NCBI GenBank assembly: GCA_013001295.1
Contig: JABDMW010000045.1
Location: 1-57,781, forward strand
Source of the DNA: Hyphomonadaceae bacterium
GTDB taxonomy: Bacteria > Pseudomonadota > Alphaproteobacteria > Caulobacterales > Maricaulaceae
Length of the DNA stretch: 57,781 bases
Direction: 5' to 3'
Position 1 is the stretch's first letter. Each line of letters opens with the position of its first letter. This document shows positions 1 through 8,233 of this stretch, one piece after another. The notes beneath the pieces are model-generated. The model was not told the DNA's origin and searched no databases. It saw nothing but the letters and a program-made list of their open reading frames with translations. The translations under genes and the position numbers were made by a program.

Positions 1-1438
1 CCTCTGCAACCTCTCCGGTCGATACATTCTCTGCCTTCCACCGGAATGTATCGCCAATCCGGTCGACAAAATAACAATAATCACGCGCGTCGCGGCGCAT
101 GAGATCGCCTGTCCTAAACCATTTATCACCCTTTTTAAAAACGTCATGCAGCACTTTCTTTTTGCTGGCATCTTTGCTCTCATAACCGTCATATTTAAAA
201 CGGGTTTCTCCGGGTCGGATTTCACCGATCAATTCACCGACTTCGTCCGGCGCGGTTTTTATATAGAACCCGTCTGCGTTTTTTGGATGTGTCCCGCTTT
301 CTACATCATAACGAATGATGTCCCCGTTGATTTTATTTTTCAAAAATTTGGGGAGCCGCCCAACTGCGCCGACCGGCCCACCCGTGTTGATAAGACTGAT
401 ATTGCCTTCGGTCGCCCCATAAAATTCTACGACCTGCGGAATATTAAACCGTTTCACGAATTTGGCCCAAACGTCCGGTCGCAACCCGTTGCCGACAATA
501 CACCGTATTGTATGGGCTCTTTCTTTTTTATGCTCGGGTGCATTAAGCAGGAACCGGCAAAGCTCACCCACATACATCATCATGGTCGCTTTATATTCAA
601 CCGCTTCATCCCAAAAACTCGAGACTGAAAACTTAGAGCGCACAATCACAGCCCCGCCATTGCTCAATGCAATCCCGACACCGCAAAGACCGCCGGTGGC
701 ATGATACAGCGGCAAGACCATAATAATCCTGTCCTCGGGCGTCGATTTGCTGGCCATGGCAAACCCGCGCAAATAATATTGTGCCCGTGTGTGTGTCACT
801 TTTGCGGCCTTGGGCAAACCGGTTGTTCCCGACGTGAACATTTTCATCAAAAGATCGCCGGCACGAATTTCAGCCCGGATCGATTTGTCAGGGCGGTGGT
901 CTTTTTGCACCTCGATACCCGCATCAAAATTCCCGAACCCTTTCGGGGGTTTTCCAAATGCGGCAAACGCCTTCGGCTGGGTTTCCATCTGGTCTTGGGC
1001 ACTTTTCCACGCATCTAGCAATTCAATATCAACGATAGCGAGCTTCGTAGTTGAGATATTAATACAATGGGCCAGAGATTTTGCCCGAAGTTGGAAATTG
1101 ATCAAAGCCGGGATGAGACCAACTTTTGACAATCCATACCAAATCGCCACATATTCAAGCCGATTGCGCACGAATACGGCGACGGTATCTCCAACCTCGC
1201 CACCCTCGCTGACCGCCCAATGGGCGACTTTGTTGGCATATGCATCGAAATCACCATAACTCCATTCACGGTCATCTTCAATAAATGCCAGATTTGAGCG
1301 ATATTTATCAACGGCAGATTCAAAATCATCCGTGACCAGATTGGGTGAGTTGGAATTGATGTCTTCAACGCCTTTCAGCATTCTTTTTGCCGTCAGCAAA
1401 AAATCAATGTCTTCTTTCAAGTTTGACAAAAATCCCAT
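1..1438 (-). CDS. Long-chain/very-long-chain acyl-CoA synthetase (FATP-like), partial
   Basis: The reading frame starts at ATG 1438 (MGFLSNLKEDIDFL) and stays open to the left edge, so about 479 N-terminal residues are visible and the C-terminus lies outside. It is an adenylate-forming enzyme that should activate fatty acids to acyl-CoA through an acyl-AMP. Around residues 200-215 it has the AMP/ATP-binding loop FTSGTTGLPKAAKVTH. Further on come VEFYGATEGN (the YGxTE core) and, near the visible end, WFRTGDLMRRD followed by FVDRIGDTFRWKAENVST. The last block is typical of the FATP/SLC27-like branch rather than of classical FadD. A terminator at 1518-1545 separates it from the genes upstream, so it probably has its own promoter. 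Substrate chain length cannot be read from the sequence. Confidence 0.85.
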   Translation of the reverse strand, partial: MGFLSNLKEDIDFLLTAKRMLKGVEDINSNSPNLVTDDFESAVDKYRSNLAFIEDDREWSYGDFDAYANKVAHWAVSEGGEVGDTVAVFVRNRLEYVAIWYGLSKVGLIPALINFQLRAKSLAHCINISTTKLAIVDIELLDAWKSAQDQMETQPKAFAAFGKPPKGFGNFDAGIEVQKDHRPDKSIRAEIRAGDLLMKMFTSGTTGLPKAAKVTHTRAQYYLRGFAMASKSTPEDRIIMVLPLYHATGGLCGVGIALSNGGAVIVRSKFSVSSFWDEAVEYKATMMMYVGELCRFLLNAPEHKKERAHTIRCIVGNGLRPDVWAKFVKRFNIPQVVEFYGATEGNISLINTGGPVGAVGRLPKFLKNKINGDIIRYDVESGTHPKNADGFYIKTAPDEVGELIGEIRPGETRFKYDGYESKDASKKKVLHDVFKKGDKWFRTGDLMRRDARDYCYFVDRIGDTFRWKAENVSTGEVAE

Positions 1439-1517
1439 GGATTCCCCATCCTTAAGTCTGCAGTAGAATAAGAATTGCTTTAACAGGGTCAAGCAAAGCC
1501 CGTCGACGGTTTATTTC

Positions 1518-1545
1518 AAAAAAATGCTCTCCTGGGAGGGAGAGC
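1518..1545 (-). terminator. Rho-independent terminator
   Basis: On the minus strand a perfect 7-bp stem GCTCTCC/GGAGAGC (1545-1539 with 1532-1526) encloses the 6-nt loop CTCCCA and is followed by ATTTTTTT. It ends transcripts coming from the lipoprotein gene at 1765-3165 or from the sigma54 promoter at 1630-1645, before the acyl-CoA synthetase starts. Confidence 0.85.
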
Positions 1546-1619
1546 GAGGGTAGGGAATAATTGAGCGGGAATTCCGTGGGAGAATTCCCGCTCTTGATCT
1601 GTGGGAGCAGTTCAATTGA
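1518..1619 (-). ncRNA. Candidate sigma54-dependent small RNA (~100 nt)
   Basis: This is the interval between the predicted start site of the sigma54 promoter at 1630-1645 (start near 1619) and the terminator U-run at 1518. It has no ATG. It can form a perfect 12-bp hairpin (arms 1563-1574 and 1582-1593, 7-nt loop) and the terminator hairpin. The motif CUCCCA occurs three times: in the single-stranded 5' part (1607-1602), across the first hairpin loop (1582-1577) and exactly as the terminator loop (1538-1533). Such C-rich loops are complementary to GGGAG-type Shine-Dalgarno sequences, as in the UCCC loops of the Listeria LhrC family. Promoter, structure and terminator are seen; that a regulatory RNA is made is inferred. 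Confidence 0.55.
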
Positions 1620-1629
1620 TAATTATAAA

Positions 1630-1645
1630 TGCAATCAGCGTGCCA
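1630..1645 (-). promoter_or_regulatory. Sigma54 (-24/-12) promoter
   Basis: The minus strand reads TGGCACG-CTGA-TTGCA, an exact match to the RpoN consensus TGGCACG-N4-TTGCW. Transcription would start about 12 nt past the -12 C, near 1619. The flank TAATTCAAAAC directly upstream is nearly identical to the flank of the psp promoter at 46257-46272. It lies downstream of the lipoprotein gene, so its product would be the candidate small RNA. Confidence 0.7.
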
Positions 1646-1706
1646 GTTTTGAATTAGGCTTTTTCAGGCGAATGCCGCCGCATTTCACACCTGATGGGCG
1701 AAAATG

Positions 1707-1723
1707 TGTTTCAATTCGAAACA
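1707..1723 (-). promoter_or_regulatory. Inverted repeat, possible upstream activator site
   Basis: TGTTTC and GAAACA form a perfect inverted repeat with a 5-nt centre. It lies about 88-104 nt upstream of the predicted start at 1619, the usual distance for an enhancer bound by a sigma54 activator. The activator is unknown, and this palindrome is not found upstream of the psp promoter. Confidence 0.35.
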
Positions 1724-1764
1724 AATGTCACGTTTTAGGACAGACCAACCGGTCGGCTCGCTGA

Positions 1765-3165
1765 TTATTCACCACCATAAATGATGGGCGTTCCAGCAGA
1801 CCGTTCAGGTTTTGGTACCTGATCGGCGCTTTTTGGCGGAATTACTGACGGTGTTATCCGTTTCCCGTCGGGTGAATATGCCGCGAGCAAAAATCCTGAA
1901 ATGTAATTCGGAGGCAACGCAATTGTTTCTTCAATACCGTTGCGCGGTTTAACATAGAGTAGGAGTCCGTTTTTCTCAGCCGCCAACAAACGTTCGCGCG
2001 GAATGAATACCCGCAGGCTTTCCTGACGCTGGCAACTATAGCTGACTTGATAATCCGTATACCCTGGATCATACCTTCGGCTGTAAGGATCATACCGCAT
2101 TTGCATATTGACCTTTTCGCGGGCCCGGGTGCGAGAATTGTTAGTCTTTTTAAAAGCCCTGTCGGTCGCTCGAGACGTATTTTTAGGCCTGCTTGTTTGC
2201 CGTTTGGCCGGAGGTGGGGGCGGCGGTGGAGCCGGCCTTGATACAGGCGCAGCTTTCGGCGGATTTGGTCGAGACGCCGGCATAGATCTAACGGCCCTGT
2301 TTTGTTGAGCCATATCCGCTTTAATCGTTGAACTCGGTGCGCGTCGGCGCGGTTGCTTTTTCGATGGCGGAATTGTTGACCCGCCCGTTAAAACCCGATC
2401 TCCGCGTCTTGGTGTTGAACGATCCGGATCTCTTTCTACAGGGACACGGCTTTGATCATCGGTCAGGTCCCGGCGCACTACACCTCCACGCCTTGTACCC
2501 GTTGGAATATGTACAGTTTGGCCGTTATCACCTGATACGCCGTCATCACTATGCCGATCGCCGCGCTGATCGTCATTATCGCTGTCATGACGGTCGCCAC
2601 CGCGACGGCCATATCGGTCATTGTACCTCCCGTAGTGACCGCGTCGTCCGTACCCATACCCGCCATAACCGCGCCTGCCATATTGCCCATAATGACCGCC
2701 GTAATGCCCATACCCTGTGTAACCGATGGGAACACGGTAGATATCACGAACATCTTCACGACAATCCAAAACGGTTGCGCCATAATCAACAAGATCCGCG
2801 ATTTCACCGCCGGCCCAATTGACTTGATCAAAGTAGAGCGCGCCTTCAGGGTCAGGCGTCGCTGTGACATAATTCAAAATGATTTCCAGATAGGCACCGT
2901 CATGGTGCACTACATTGTTGCTGTCCGTGAAAGGACCAGCGGTACGCAATTGAACCTGACCGTTGATGGAGGTTCTATTAGACGAGAACGCCTTGATTTG
3001 CGGTGCAAGCACTTCACTGACACCGCTATAGCTATCCGTGCGCTGGAGAGAATCGGAAGCAATATCAAGTGGACTTCGCTCCATTATACTGGTCGAACAT
3101 CCCAGCAACAAAGCGGTTGTGGAAATCGAGAGCAATAATTTTGTACTAAATCGAGAATTCACCAT
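1765..3165 (-). CDS. Putative lipoprotein with Tyr/Gly-rich and Pro-rich low-complexity regions
   Basis: The 466-residue protein begins with a signal peptide ending in a lipobox (LLLGC, Cys about residue 23), so it should be lipid-anchored in the envelope. Residues ~30-145 look like a folded domain. Then comes a striking low-complexity stretch (GYGHYGGHYGQYGRRGYGGY and onward, ~150-185), an Asp/His/Arg-rich run, and a Pro/Arg-rich linker containing PPPPPP (~270-340). The last ~110 residues look folded again (LRVFIPRERLLAAEKNGLLL, TIALPPNYISGFL). I do not recognise a family. It starts at ATG 3165 and lies 69 nt downstream of the stop of the spermidine-synthase-like gene on the same strand. Function unknown; a structural or scaffolding envelope role would be a guess. 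Confidence 0.7.
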   Translation of the reverse strand: MVNSRFSTKLLLSISTTALLLGCSTSIMERSPLDIASDSLQRTDSYSGVSEVLAPQIKAFSSNRTSINGQVQLRTAGPFTDSNNVVHHDGAYLEIILNYVTATPDPEGALYFDQVNWAGGEIADLVDYGATVLDCREDVRDIYRVPIGYTGYGHYGGHYGQYGRRGYGGYGYGRRGHYGRYNDRYGRRGGDRHDSDNDDQRGDRHSDDGVSGDNGQTVHIPTGTRRGGVVRRDLTDDQSRVPVERDPDRSTPRRGDRVLTGGSTIPPSKKQPRRRAPSSTIKADMAQQNRAVRSMPASRPNPPKAAPVSRPAPPPPPPPAKRQTSRPKNTSRATDRAFKKTNNSRTRAREKVNMQMRYDPYSRRYDPGYTDYQVSYSCQRQESLRVFIPRERLLAAEKNGLLLYVKPRNGIEETIALPPNYISGFLLAAYSPDGKRITPSVIPPKSADQVPKPERSAGTPIIYGGE

Positions 3166-3234
3166 ATGTCAAAATAGACTAGCACGAATGATGCCAAGCT
3201 GAAAGTTCTGTTCATCTGGCATTCATAATTGGTT

Positions 3235-6200
3235 TTAAGGTTGGGTGGTTCCGTCTGATGTTTTCGATCCAACTTGCGTTGACGACACATGTTCTAATCT
3301 CGACTTCAACACATTAACCCGCTCCTCAAGTGTCGGATCCGTAACCCTGGAGAGCAGTTGTGCAAATTCCGGCAAATATGACTGTTTTTTTGTGTCTCCG
3401 CCACCTCCGGTCACGTTCAAATTATTTCGGCTGAAAACGATTTGCCAAATCGAATTCAGAACCCGGTCACTATCTTGAAGCCGGTCCGCCAATTTCGCGC
3501 GCAAAATCAACTTTTCCGCTGTCGGTTCGACAAGATGCGATCGCTCAATTAAAGCGATCGCTTTTTCCAACCCCTCTTGATCTTTCAACAACTCAAACCG
3601 CGATCGTGCTCGAAGATAAAGGGCTTGTCCTGCATAAGATCGTGTGACCGGGACCTGGGTCAAGGCTTCATCCTGGTCAAATATGGTTTGCCAATCGCCT
3701 TTTTTGGCCGCTTCACTTAAAATGAACACGGTGGCCAGATCCCTATTTTGAACATTGCCAATAATATCGTCAGTATTTAAGTCAGGATTATCAAGTATCT
3801 CATAATTGGCGATGAAAACAGCGTCGGGATTATCGACTATATTCTGGAAGGCCAAATTGACCGCTTGTTGTGCAGCAAACTTATCCCCGCTTGCCTTATA
3901 AATGATAGCCTGCGCCAATCTCCGGTATTCTTCCGTATCCAGCGTATTCATCACATCCAAGGCCCGGTTCGGCATTCCTAATCGGACCAATGAGCCAAGA
4001 ATATATAGAGCCCGCTCTTTGGGCATGTCCCGTACTTTGAGAGTATTATTATGGATGAGTGGATCGAAGGGCTTTAAAATATTCATCAAAGCGTAAAACT
4101 TCAAACCGTCCCCGTATTGCCGACTAAGAACTGCGAGCTGATTTTGGTTGTCTCGGATAATCTTGCCAGTCCTAGCGAAACTAGTGGTGCCATTTTCATC
4201 CAAAACAATCGCGGCGAGGATATCATTGAAACTGTTGACGCCTATCGAGGCAAATAATTGCTGCTCTTTGGAAATAATTTTGCCAACTGTCGGGAGGTCA
4301 CTTTCAATGTCTAAGGGCGAATTTGATGCGTAAAAATGCAGAGCATTCCGCTGTGCTTGCACCATCCGCACATATCTAAATTCGGAGAGGAGCGTCGCGG
4401 TCAAATCGCGCAATAATGTCTCGGTAACGAATTCAGCGTTGATCCATTGCAGAAAAACTCCCTCACGATTAAGATGCCGCCTGACGAGTTTCATATATTC
4501 TTTGGTAAACAGATGCGACGCGCCAGCTGTCCACGGATGAGACGGTTGCGAAACGATGATATCGAACTTCTTGTTGCTCAATTTCAATGCATTTCGGGCG
4601 TCATTGAAGACAATATTGATCCTCGGGTCCTTTAATGGGTCTTGCATCCGCAAATGGGCTGTTACCCGGTTTGCCTCGATAACTTCGGGTTCTAATTCAA
4701 CAACATCAACACTTTCAATGTGTTGAGGAATTGCTTCCAACACGGCACCACCGCCATAGCCAACGACCAGCATACTCTTTGCATCCGGGCGGAAAAGTGG
4801 CGGGATAGCGCCAAGCCACTGTTGAGACAGGATGGTGGGACCGGCGCCTTTGCGCATGACATTGGCTTCCGGCAATCCGTTAGAACGATAGAAAATTTCG
4901 TGAAATGACGACAAGCTTAAAACCGTCGAAGACCGTCCAACTGCAAAAAACTCTTCATTGGTCGCAGCTTGGCTATGACCGAAAAATGCATGTTTGATAA
5001 TGGCGTCTGGCCGACTGGGCCGCCACAGTACTGCACTGATACATAACGCAATCCCCAAAAGCGTCGAAAACCAGATTTGACTGCGCGGCAGTTGATAGAA
5101 GAAAACAATTAATCCGAGCGCCAAATTAGCGATCACGCACAGGACGATAGTACCTTCAAATCCCAAATTAGGAATGATCACAAACCCTGCGGCCAATGCC
5201 CCGATCACGGCGCCGCACGTGTTCCACATATAGATACGCGCAGCTTGGAGGCTGGATTGTTCGGCTGTGTCGGAGAGGATGCGCACAGCCAAGGGAAAGG
5301 TCATGCCAATAAAAATTGTTGCTGGCAACATGACAGAAAATGCGGTGATGGCATGGGTTTTGACAGACCGTATTCCAGGAACATTTTTCTCGAGATTGTA
5401 ATAAATATAAGCGGAAAAGATGGCGATCAATATTTGCGCTGCAATAAACAACCAACTCGCGCGCTTTTTACTGGTGGCCAATATGCCACCAATGAACCCG
5501 CCTAATGCTATTCCACTTAAAAAGGCGGCCAACATTGTGGCAAATGCAACGACACTGCCCCCGACAATATGTCCCAACATCCGCGTCCACAAAACTTCAT
5601 AAACGAATGAAATGATTCCGGATCCCAACATCACGCACAACATCCAATGCATTTTCTTAGGCACGATTTGCGCCATACCCAATTCGGATGTTCGCGGGCG
5701 CAGCATACGATCCTCAGAATCAATTCCTTGAGCGAGCGCAATGATAACGGCAATTAAATATATCAGGATGTTGACGACAACACCGAACCAAACCGTTCCC
5801 CGCATCCCGAGCGCCGGTAAAAATACAAATGCCGCAATTACTGTCCCAAAAACGGCGCCGATTGTGTTGATGGCGTAGAGCATTCCGGTTCGACTGCCTA
5901 TTTGTCGATCTGAATGGATAACTTGTCGCAGGAGGATGGGCAGCGTCGCTCCCATACAGGTGGTTGGAATCCCAAGAACGATAAATGAAGCGATAATGTA
6001 AAATCCGAGTTGTAAAAAACCGCCTGCATTTGGTAACTCAGCTTGTCCTCCAACAATTGCCGTTAGAGCAAAACCGGAAAACGTCATCAGAAGCGGAACG
6101 CACAAAGCAGAGACCGCAATCATGAGTTCCAGAATGCCGTAGGCAAAAATCGGACTGTGTATTCGGTCTAAATATCGTCCAGCGACCCAGGCGCCGAGCG

Positions 6201-6336
6201 CTAACCCGCCCATATAGGCCGCAAGAACAATTGTGACGGCGTATTCCGACGTGCCAAAAATGGTCGAAAACAGGCGCAACCAGGCCGTCTGGTAAAGCAG
6301 GGCCGCAAACCCTGAGAGCAAGAAACAAAGACACAC
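3235..6336 (-). CDS. Polytopic membrane protein with spermidine-synthase-like domain and TPR-like tail
   Basis: The product has at least 1033 residues. The N-terminal ~430 residues hold two blocks of about six to seven membrane helices with conserved starts (LLYQTAWLRLFSTIFGTS; FVYEVLWTRMLGHIVGGS), as in fused MFS/spermidine-synthase proteins. Residues ~475-680 form a Rossmann methyltransferase-like domain (LVVGYGGGAVLEAIP, VDVVELEPEVI, DIIVSQPSHPW) resembling polyamine synthases. The remaining ~350 residues look helical and TPR-like. Polyamine synthesis is not assured, since many such fusions have unknown substrates. The start is doubtful: GTG 6336 lies inside the first membrane helix, and the frame stays open and plausible up to 6441 with no ATG, GTG or TTG. 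A rare start codon or a frameshift upstream is likely. Confidence 0.75.
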   Translation of the reverse strand: MCLCFLLSGFAALLYQTAWLRLFSTIFGTSEYAVTIVLAAYMGGLALGAWVAGRYLDRIHSPIFAYGILELMIAVSALCVPLLMTFSGFALTAIVGGQAELPNAGGFLQLGFYIIASFIVLGIPTTCMGATLPILLRQVIHSDRQIGSRTGMLYAINTIGAVFGTVIAAFVFLPALGMRGTVWFGVVVNILIYLIAVIIALAQGIDSEDRMLRPRTSELGMAQIVPKKMHWMLCVMLGSGIISFVYEVLWTRMLGHIVGGSVVAFATMLAAFLSGIALGGFIGGILATSKKRASWLFIAAQILIAIFSAYIYYNLEKNVPGIRSVKTHAITAFSVMLPATIFIGMTFPLAVRILSDTAEQSSLQAARIYMWNTCGAVIGALAAGFVIIPNLGFEGTIVLCVIANLALGLIVFFYQLPRSQIWFSTLLGIALCISAVLWRPSRPDAIIKHAFFGHSQAATNEEFFAVGRSSTVLSLSSFHEIFYRSNGLPEANVMRKGAGPTILSQQWLGAIPPLFRPDAKSMLVVGYGGGAVLEAIPQHIESVDVVELEPEVIEANRVTAHLRMQDPLKDPRINIVFNDARNALKLSNKKFDIIVSQPSHPWTAGASHLFTKEYMKLVRRHLNREGVFLQWINAEFVTETLLRDLTATLLSEFRYVRMVQAQRNALHFYASNSPLDIESDLPTVGKIISKEQQLFASIGVNSFNDILAAIVLDENGTTSFARTGKIIRDNQNQLAVLSRQYGDGLKFYALMNILKPFDPLIHNNTLKVRDMPKERALYILGSLVRLGMPNRALDVMNTLDTEEYRRLAQAIIYKASGDKFAAQQAVNLAFQNIVDNPDAVFIANYEILDNPDLNTDDIIGNVQNRDLATVFILSEAAKKGDWQTIFDQDEALTQVPVTRSYAGQALYLRARSRFELLKDQEGLEKAIALIERSHLVEPTAEKLILRAKLADRLQDSDRVLNSIWQIVFSRNNLNVTGGGGDTKKQSYLPEFAQLLSRVTDPTLEERVNVLKSRLEHVSSTQVGSKTSDGTTQP

Positions 6337-6561
6337 AGCAATGTAAATGAGCCCGGACGATATACGTTTCAGTGTACCCCCACGCCCTTGTGTTCCTGAG
6401 TTTTCACTCAGATCAGCTATTGCATCCTGCCCTTGAATGATTCAGCGCCCCATATTCAGTTATTCATCGCATGCCCCAAGCACCGAGAATGATACGAAGT
6501 TCCTACCACCTTATGGGGGGCAGCACAAATTAGGATTGTCTCATGAAGCTTCGCCAAAAAT

Positions 6562-6645
6562 TGGTACGGGTGGTCGGAATCGAACCGACACTCCAAAGGA
6601 ACGGGATTTTGAATCCCGCGCGTCTACCAGTTCCGCCACACCCGC
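6562..6645 (-). tRNA. tRNA-Leu (anticodon CAA)
   Basis: The minus strand folds as a long-variable-arm tRNA. The acceptor is GCGGGTG/CACCCGT, the D arm contains GGCGGAACTGGTAGACGC, the anticodon stem-loop is CGGGA-TTCAAAA-TCCCG (CAA), the T arm is GGTTCGATTCC, and CCA is encoded. It reads UUG leucine codons. Confidence 0.95.
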
Positions 6646-6762
6646 ATCGAAGTGCGGGCAGGTATAAAGCAGGACATTTCAAAAAACTATAGTTGATTTC
6701 ATCAAAAATGAATTTTTCTTACTGGCAACAGGTTCTTAAGGGTTTAGGCGATAGGAAACGGC

Positions 6763-7368
6763 ATGGGATTGAGTTTTTCATTTTTAGATCGGTGGTATGA
6801 AGGCACCAAACAATTGGCGCGGCACAAAAGGGCCGAACCCTTGTTGGCGTTTATCGCGTTTATTGAAAGCATATTTTTCCCGATACCGACCGCCATCATG
6901 ATGCTGCCCATGGCGCAAGCCAGTCGCGACAAAGCGTTCCGGTATGCGGCGATTTGCACGATATTTTCTGTATTGGGCGGTATTCTTGGATATCTCCTGG
7001 GCATGTTTGCTTACGAAGCTCTTGCTGAACCGGTTTTAGAAAGGCTCGGAAAAGCGCACAAAATGGAGAAATTTGAAGGCATGGCTGCGGAATACGGCGC
7101 TCTGGCTGTATTCGGAGCAGGCCTCACACCCTTCCCCTACAAAGTAATCACGATTTTATCCGGTGCTTTAAAACTCAACTTCCTTGTCTTTATCATAGCA
7201 AGTGTTCTCGCGCGTGCCGGGCAATTTTTTCTTTTGGCCGCGATAGTCTGGAAATTTGGCGGAGGCGCGGAAGCTTATATCAAAAAGCATTTTGCGAAGT
7301 TGACCTTTGCTCTCTTCGGCCTCGTGACGGTCGGGTTTCTAATCTGGAAATTTGCGCTAGGCCTTTAA
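6763..7368 (+). CDS. yqaA: YqaA-type small inner-membrane protein (DedA/VTT-like)
   Basis: A 201-residue protein with four or five hydrophobic segments and the marks of the YqaA branch of the VTT/SNARE-associated family: RAEPLLAFIAFIESIFFPIPT near residue 27 and GAGLTPFPYKVITILSGALKL near residue 125. DedA relatives help to maintain lipid distribution and membrane potential across the inner membrane; the exact substrate of YqaA proteins is not established. ATG 6763 follows a GATAGGAAA Shine-Dalgarno-like run. The 3' end overlaps the convergent murI gene by 12 bp. Confidence 0.85.
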   Translation: MGLSFSFLDRWYEGTKQLARHKRAEPLLAFIAFIESIFFPIPTAIMMLPMAQASRDKAFRYAAICTIFSVLGGILGYLLGMFAYEALAEPVLERLGKAHKMEKFEGMAAEYGALAVFGAGLTPFPYKVITILSGALKLNFLVFIIASVLARAGQFFLLAAIVWKFGGGAEAYIKKHFAKLTFALFGLVTVGFLIWKFALGL

Positions 7369-8151
7369 GGTCACAACCTTTTCAAATCCGAATGTCTTAA
7401 ACATAACTTCTCGTTCGAAATTTGCCTGGCCACCAATCAAAAAAGCGGTCGCTGGATGGCTTGGTATCTTTGTATGTTTTAATCCTTGCAAGATGGACAA
7501 GGTTCTGCGGGCGATCGCATTCCCAGAATCGATCCAAGTGACATTTTTCGGAGACGCCGCAGCCAGCTCATTTTGCAGCAGCGGGAAATGGGTGCAGGCC
7601 AATACAATCGTATCAAGGCTCGCCCCTGTTTTTCCCGCAAACAAGGGAGCGATTTCTGATTGAACAGAAGCGATCATTATTTCCGTTCCAGAGAGTTTTT
7701 GCTCGGCCAAGTTCACCAGTTCCGTTGATCCATGCAGACGTACGTCACATCCGCTGGCAAAATCAGCAATGAGTTGATCGACATAGCGTCGCCTGACCGT
7801 TCCGGGTGTGCCCAAGACCGCGATTGTTTTGGTTTGGCTTTGCTCGGCGGCAGGTTTGATCGCGGGAACCACGCCGACAACCGGAACCGAGACGGCATCG
7901 CGAATTTCAGCGAGTGCCGTGGTTGACGCCGTATTGCAGGCCATGACAATAATGTCCGGCTTCAACATCAGACAAAGGGTTTGCAACAAACCCGGGAGCC
8001 GGGACTTCAACTGCGCTTCCGTTTTATCACCATATGGCCGGAATTCGTCATCCGCGACATAACTGAGATACAGATCGGGCGCGATTTTGCGAAGTTCTTC
8101 CACTACGCTTAAACCACCGACGCCAGAATCAAAAACCAATGCATGTGCCAT
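7357..8151 (-). CDS. murI: Glutamate racemase
   Basis: MurI interconverts L- and D-glutamate and supplies D-Glu for peptidoglycan. The 264-residue product from ATG 8151 (MAHALVFDSGVGG) shows the DSGVGG motif, the first catalytic Cys in VMACNTAS and the second in ACTHFPLLQ, with normal family length. The frame continues upstream to a TTG at 8193, but that stretch (LAKNKLNYALNIC) is not family-like, so 8151 is preferred although no clear Shine-Dalgarno is seen there. It is convergent with yqaA and divergent from the glycosyltransferase gene at 8234. Confidence 0.92.
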   Translation of the reverse strand: MAHALVFDSGVGGLSVVEELRKIAPDLYLSYVADDEFRPYGDKTEAQLKSRLPGLLQTLCLMLKPDIIVMACNTASTTALAEIRDAVSVPVVGVVPAIKPAAEQSQTKTIAVLGTPGTVRRRYVDQLIADFASGCDVRLHGSTELVNLAEQKLSGTEIMIASVQSEIAPLFAGKTGASLDTIVLACTHFPLLQNELAAASPKNVTWIDSGNAIARRTLSILQGLKHTKIPSHPATAFLIGGQANFEREVMFKTFGFEKVVTLKA

Positions 8152-8233
8152 ACATATGTTTAACGCGTAATTTAGTTTATTTTTTGCTAGCAAAAAGGCA
8201 TAGACAGAACGTTTTAAGGGTTTGGTCGAAATT

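Noticed and set aside
146-1368. Several plus- and minus-strand ORFs of 80-160 codons
   Set aside because: They overlap the acyl-CoA synthetase frame, which carries all the recognisable motifs; the others show no family sequence.
2047-3138. Long ORFs antisense to or in another frame of the lipoprotein gene (e.g. His/Arg-rich and Met/Val/Ile-rich products)
   Set aside because: Their odd composition is a by-product of the repetitive Tyr/Gly codons on the other frame; no ribosome sites.
8181-8196. Palindrome TTTTTGCTAGCAAAAA between murI and the GT39 gene
   Set aside because: Could be an operator, but there is no regulator nearby, no second copy, and AT-rich palindromes of this size are expected by chance.
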